Assembly: GCA_018340805.1 (NCBI GenBank)
Contig: JACMZG010001913.1
Span: 38,884,771-38,948,770 of the forward strand
Source: Microvelia longipes
Taxonomy: Eukaryota; Arthropoda; Insecta; Hemiptera; Veliidae
Direction of reading: 5' to 3'
DNA: 64,000 nt
Position numbers and translations under genes: made by a program
Notes under the pieces: model-generated
The model's input: only the letters and a program-made list of their open reading frames with translations
The model's database searches: none
What the model was told of the DNA's origin: nothing
In this document: in pieces, positions 60,460 to 64,000 of the stretch
Position numbering within the stretch: the first letter of the stretch is position 1
Layout: the number at the start of each line of letters is the position of its first letter

Positions 60460-61285
60460 CATTAATGTCCCATTCGCGATTCAAAGAGATAGTTGTAAGG
60501 TTGGCAATACCAATGGCGGGAAAACGAAAGGGTGATCAAAAATTTTTTTATCATAGGATTAGCATGGGAGCTGATAAAAAATTTCTTTTATTTATTTATT
60601 GTTTGTTAATTTGTGATAATGTGAAAAAAATTATTAGAACGACCATCGGTGCTAAAAAAATTGCAAATATTTCATAGATAAATATTTCGATAATTCCAGG
60701 ATTTTAAATATAGAATCAGGCTCTTTCACTACAGACTTTGATTCGTCCAATTTAACCCAGAAATAATAAAACCTAAACGGATAATTTAAACAAATATTTT
60801 ACAAAAAGTGAATTTATTGAGTTATTAATTATTTTAGTGCGTAAATAAAATTGATTAATAAATTAAACACCATTACAGTGAAAATCGGCTTCTTATCAGT
60901 TAATTTAAATACCTGTTAAACTAATTTTAAACAATTTAATGCAATCAAATGGTAATTTTTGTGTGTTTGTGCAAACTAAATTATTTAAAAGTAACATCAA
61001 TTAACAATAAATAAATAAATAAAACACTATATTATGATCTTCATCTTCTTATCACTCAATTTAAATACTCGTGACAACCATTAAACGTTTCAATGAATTG
61101 GTGATTCTACTGAGTTCATACGCCCTAAATTAGTTAAATTAAAAGCACTTTGAAAAAAAAAAATTTAAAGAAAAATCGTACAAATAAGAAAACCAAAAAA
61201 ATCCCCATAAGGACTTTAACACGATCACCCTTTCGTTAGCGACTGGTGGCGCTGCTACGGACTTTGAATCGTGAATTGTTTTTTA
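60460..61285. mobile_element. ~800-bp TIR element in intron d-e
   Basis: Left arm (about 60470-60540, with CGCGATTCAAAG and AACGAAAGGGTGATC) and right arm (about 61214-61275, with GATCACCCTTTCGTTAGCG and CTTTGAATCGTG) are inverted copies of each other. The interior is AT-rich and non-coding apart from an incidental short open frame at 60441-60677. Confidence 0.7.
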
Positions 61286-61450
61286 AATATGTGTGACGTC
61301 ATTAATCCGTAATGATGACTTAGAGAAAATTTTAAAAAGATATCTAATCGGGCAGAAATTTTACACACATATACTACTTTGTATAGTTAACCCATGTATG
61401 AAGATAAAAATTTATTATCAGCATTAGTTTTGGGTTTGTCGATTGACATA
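61285..61450 (+). repeat. Dispersed family P, middle fragment
   Basis: TGTGACGTCATTAATCCG, GATGACTTAGAGAAAATTTT and TTATTATCAGCATTAG match the middle of the copy at 47825-48510 (TGACGTCATTAACTCG and so on). Neither the 5' end nor the 5S-like segment is present. Confidence 0.55.
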
Positions 61451-61904
61451 TAACGATAAAAAAAGTCTCGTTTTTTACTAATACGTAAGAAAATTCACTT
61501 TTACTGTGGCATTATGTCACTTATATAGACTAGTATTAAGATGAACTGGCAAAAGACGACAACCTGTAGAGTGGCCGAGGGATTGAAGGCATATTTTTTG
61601 TATTCTTATTTTATTTTTGGGTCATTGGGTGTGCATGATGAAAACATGGGATGATTTTTATATATTGTTTCTCCATTTTTACACTACTGTTTTGGTGAGC
61701 CTGAAAGTGATAGTATATTATAGTGATAATCGGAAATGTAATGGTATTGAAGGCGGTGGTTAATCATTTAAAGTCTTTCTCTGAAAAACCAAAATTGCAC
61801 ACATTCACCTGCTTATTTGTTAATTTAAATGTCATTAACTGCTCTTATTAATTAAATCTTATCCATAACCAACCAATAGCTACACACATTGTTTTACATT
61901 TCAG

Positions 61905-62079
61905 AGTCAAAGTATAAAAGTGAATGGATCATCTAGTTCATCTCCTAGCTCTCCTCTGAACACTATATCTCGTCTAGCTGCTAACAACACAGATCTGACC
62001 ATAACAACAACTTCACCTGGACTCAGTATCAAGAGACCTCCACTTAGCCCGAACCATCTTGATCATCTTATGGACGACT
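61905..62079 (+). CDS. pdm3: POU class VI factor, exon e (linker to POU domain)
   Basis: Acceptor ACATTTCAG, donor GTAATT; phase 0 in, phase 1 out. It encodes SQSIKVNGSSSSSPSSPLNT, then ISRLAANNTDLTITTTSPGL, then SIKRPPLSPNHLDHLMDD. Joined to exon f it continues S-DQPMISESRSNMVDGIN. This Ser-rich linker with a KRPPLSP block directly precedes the POU-specific domain. Confidence 0.88.
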
Positions 62080-62852
62080 GTAATTATTTCCTTCAATATT
62101 TTATAAAAACTTTTAGATCATGGTATATGTCAATGCTAACAGAGAACTATAAAATCAGCAATTTTTTCAATGTCCTTGAACTTATCAAGAGTACAGTGCA
62201 AATGCTTACTAATAATTTTTGGACCATTAAAGTATATATAATCAACCTGGAGCATTTAATAAATATAATTATTAAATTTTAAGCTTATGTAACATAATAC
62301 TCTTCTCTCTAACATATCATAATTTGATTTTGATTCACTCTCTATATTTTAATCTCAATGCTTCTTTTTAAGTTGTATTTTTTTATGTTAATTACTTTAA
62401 TTTAATACTTTCTTAAAACGTTTTCATTGGAATATATTATGATACCACTGAATGTTGTTAAATTTATAAAAAAAAACCGGTGAAAAAAAAAAAAATCCTG
62501 TTGTACAGCATGGCACCTAATTTGACTCCTTGTATGACAGGATAGTTGACCACGAGGAAGCACCTTCTAACCAATGCAGAGAAACCAAAGAGACTTTTTG
62601 CTGCTTAAGTCTCTGTGAGAGAAACTGATTAATGAGATTATTATTATTTTCAATTTTTGTCCACACACTGAAAATCTAGGACATGACATAACTGTCTTTA
62701 AATAATATTTTAATAACCATTTCAGTATCATCATTTTGAATTGTGAAACAAAGAACTAATAAACTGAAACAAAGACTAAAACTAATTAATTTATATGAGT
62801 AATATATTGTTTTACTATCTTTAGTAATGTACTATGTTTTATTGTTTTGTAG

Positions 62853-63047
62853 CTGATCAACCTATGATCTCAGAAAGTCGATCTAATATGGTGGATGGTA
62901 TTAATTTTAGATGAAATTAGAATTTGCCAGGCATTTAAGTTTACGAAGACTGTCTCTCGGGCTGACCAGACTCATGGTCGGGCAGGCACTTCAGATCAGG
63001 GGGACCTTAGCTATCAGACGCCGCTTACAAGCACAAAAGCTTTCCAG
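62853..63047 (+). CDS. pdm3: POU class VI factor, exon f (start of POU-specific domain, frame-disrupted)
   Basis: Acceptor TTGTTTTGTAG, donor GTAAAA. The entering frame reads SDQPMISESRSNMVDGIN and then meets TGA at 62912. The next frame carries LDEIR...QAFK, and from 62941 a third frame carries LRRLSLGLT, then VGQAL, and stays open to the donor. POU6-class proteins begin their POU-specific domain with a GIN-LDEI...F-K-AFK-LRRLSLGLTQTQVGQAL pattern, so all the pieces are in order. Two of the frame changes coincide with T runs (62905-62908 and 62940-62942). After VGQAL the translation no longer resembles the family. Assembly indels, a decayed exon, or an unusual alternative exon remain possible. 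Confidence 0.7.
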
Positions 63048-63797
63048 GTAAAAAATTCCTTTTTAACCAAAATGAAACTCGAACTTTAAAATTTACCCTG
63101 TTAGAAGAAAGAAATAGGAAAATAATCTCCCTTCATCGAAATCAAAATGAAATTTGCTTTATCAAAATTGTAATAAACTCTTAAAATATAAATCTTTATT
63201 GAACATTTTCTTTAGAAGAAAAGGTATTTAATTTGATAACCTATTGAATAAATGTCCCAGCTTTTGTGTACTTAAAAACTTTTTTATGATCTAACTTTAA
63301 AGTCTTATTAGATCAGTCAAAACACTTTTAAATTTCATTAGATGTACAAACTGTTTTAAGACATTTTATATTTAAAAAATAATAATTTATGAGTGATGTT
63401 TCTTCACGTCCTGAACAATTGATAATATTTTTTATCATTCGTTTTTTTTTAAATAGCTGGATATATATTTTTATTTTTTTAAATAACAAGTTTACATATT
63501 AATTACTTTAATCAACTGATAGCTTAGATTTATGCATTCATCTTGTGTTTATGCATTCATGTCATGTTATGCATCCATGTATATGCAATTCATGTCTACA
63601 AATATATCCTTTACAATGTATATTCATTTCAAAGAATACTGAATTCATTTAGAAAACTTAAGTTTAAACATTTCAAACTTTGAAAGTTTGAGATTTATAA
63701 TGTTTACTATTAACCCTAAAAATAGTTACATGATATTATGCTATGGGAAAGCATAAGTCTAATATTGTTTTTTTCTTTTTCTCTTGTTTTCTCTCAG
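63048..63797 (+). other. Intron after exon f
   Basis: GTAAAA...TCTCTCAG. AT-rich. ATGCATTCAT/ATGCATCCAT units recur at about 63530-63580. No POU-domain continuation is visible inside it. Confidence 0.5.
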
Positions 63798-63854
63798 TGC
63801 CCTGGCAACTCAGATGTACTGTGCTGCGCAACTTGCATCCCAGCAGCAGTCTAT
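63798..63854 (+). CDS. Possible exon g of the POU gene
   Basis: Preceded by a strong tract and acceptor (TTTTCTCTCAG) and followed by a donor-like GTATGT. In phase with the final frame of exon f it reads S-ALATQMYCAAQLASQQQS. This is not recognisable POU-specific sequence, so it may be an alternative exon, an insertion exon, or chance. The codon choice is GC-richer than the flanks, which favours an exon. Confidence 0.4.
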
Positions 63855-64000
63855 GTATGTTAAATTTAATACATTTTTTTTGTTTCTTATATTTTCCTTT
63901 ATAGTGATTTCTAATTAAATCTTTTTATTTAATAGTTCAGACTCTAAACTTGAAAAAAAAACATCTTTGTATTTTTATTTTCATGCACTTAACATTGTTA
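63855..64000. other. Window end, AT-rich
   Basis: No feature seen. The remaining POU-specific domain, linker and homeodomain exons are expected beyond the right edge. Confidence 0.4.

Noticed and set aside
57429..62079. Nubbin/pdm2 (class II POU) instead of pdm3
   Set aside because: The exon f core LRRLSLGLT and the LILASGQ block fit class VI; class II POU proteins have a different start to the POU-specific domain.

Overview
The window is eukaryotic, AT-rich and almost certainly from an arthropod, most likely an insect. It has spliced exons with GT/AG borders, a Ty3/gypsy-type LTR retrotransposon, non-LTR reverse transcriptase remains, Penelope-like hammerhead motifs, many short inverted-repeat elements, long (AT)n tracts and several satellite arrays. 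I cannot fix the insect order from this sequence.

The only host gene I can support lies at the right end on the + strand. Five clean exons (57429-57576, 58137-58385, 58879-59169, 59829-60298, 61905-62079) join in consistent phase. They encode a Ser/Pro/Gln/Ala-rich transactivation region with a conserved block (QLILASGQLVQGIQGAQLLI) and lead into a sixth exon (62853-63047) that begins a POU-specific domain (LRRLSLGLT, VGQAL). This fits a class VI POU factor, the insect pdm3 / vertebrate POU6F group. The sixth exon is frame-disrupted in T homopolymers as assembled. A possible seventh exon lies at 63798-63854. The rest of the POU domain and the homeodomain lie beyond the window, and the 5' exons lie upstream or in a part I cannot read.

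Positions 1 to about 57400 hold no host coding sequence that I can support and may be a large 5' intron or intergenic space. The layout is: an ~81-bp satellite (1-640); a pyrimidine-rich degenerate repeat (2390-2830); a non-LTR C-terminal fragment (4164-4360); a ~28-bp repeat and a perfect 36-bp inverted repeat (4930-5883); a TCGA-rich patch (9110-9672); a ~70-bp GATA-motif satellite (15010-15485); a terminal-inverted-repeat element carrying a hammerhead motif (18686-18892); a nested cluster of foldback elements and a 5'-truncated non-LTR element (20500-26925); a 216-bp MITE abutted by a complete 4974-bp LTR retrotransposon with matching 245-bp LTRs (28330-33531); six copies or fragments of a dispersed family, three of which carry a 5S-rRNA-like segment; a ~52-bp satellite (39480-39850); a 415-bp (AT)n tract (41122-41540); a 272-bp hairpin with two opposed hammerhead motifs (50123-50394); and a ~30-bp satellite (50395-50700). 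The gene introns carry further MITEs.

The most interesting signals are the hammerhead motifs, whose stem I co-varies between copies; the 5S-derived repeat family; the young LTR element with a damaged pol; the disrupted POU exon; and a minisatellite running into the splice acceptor of the third exon.
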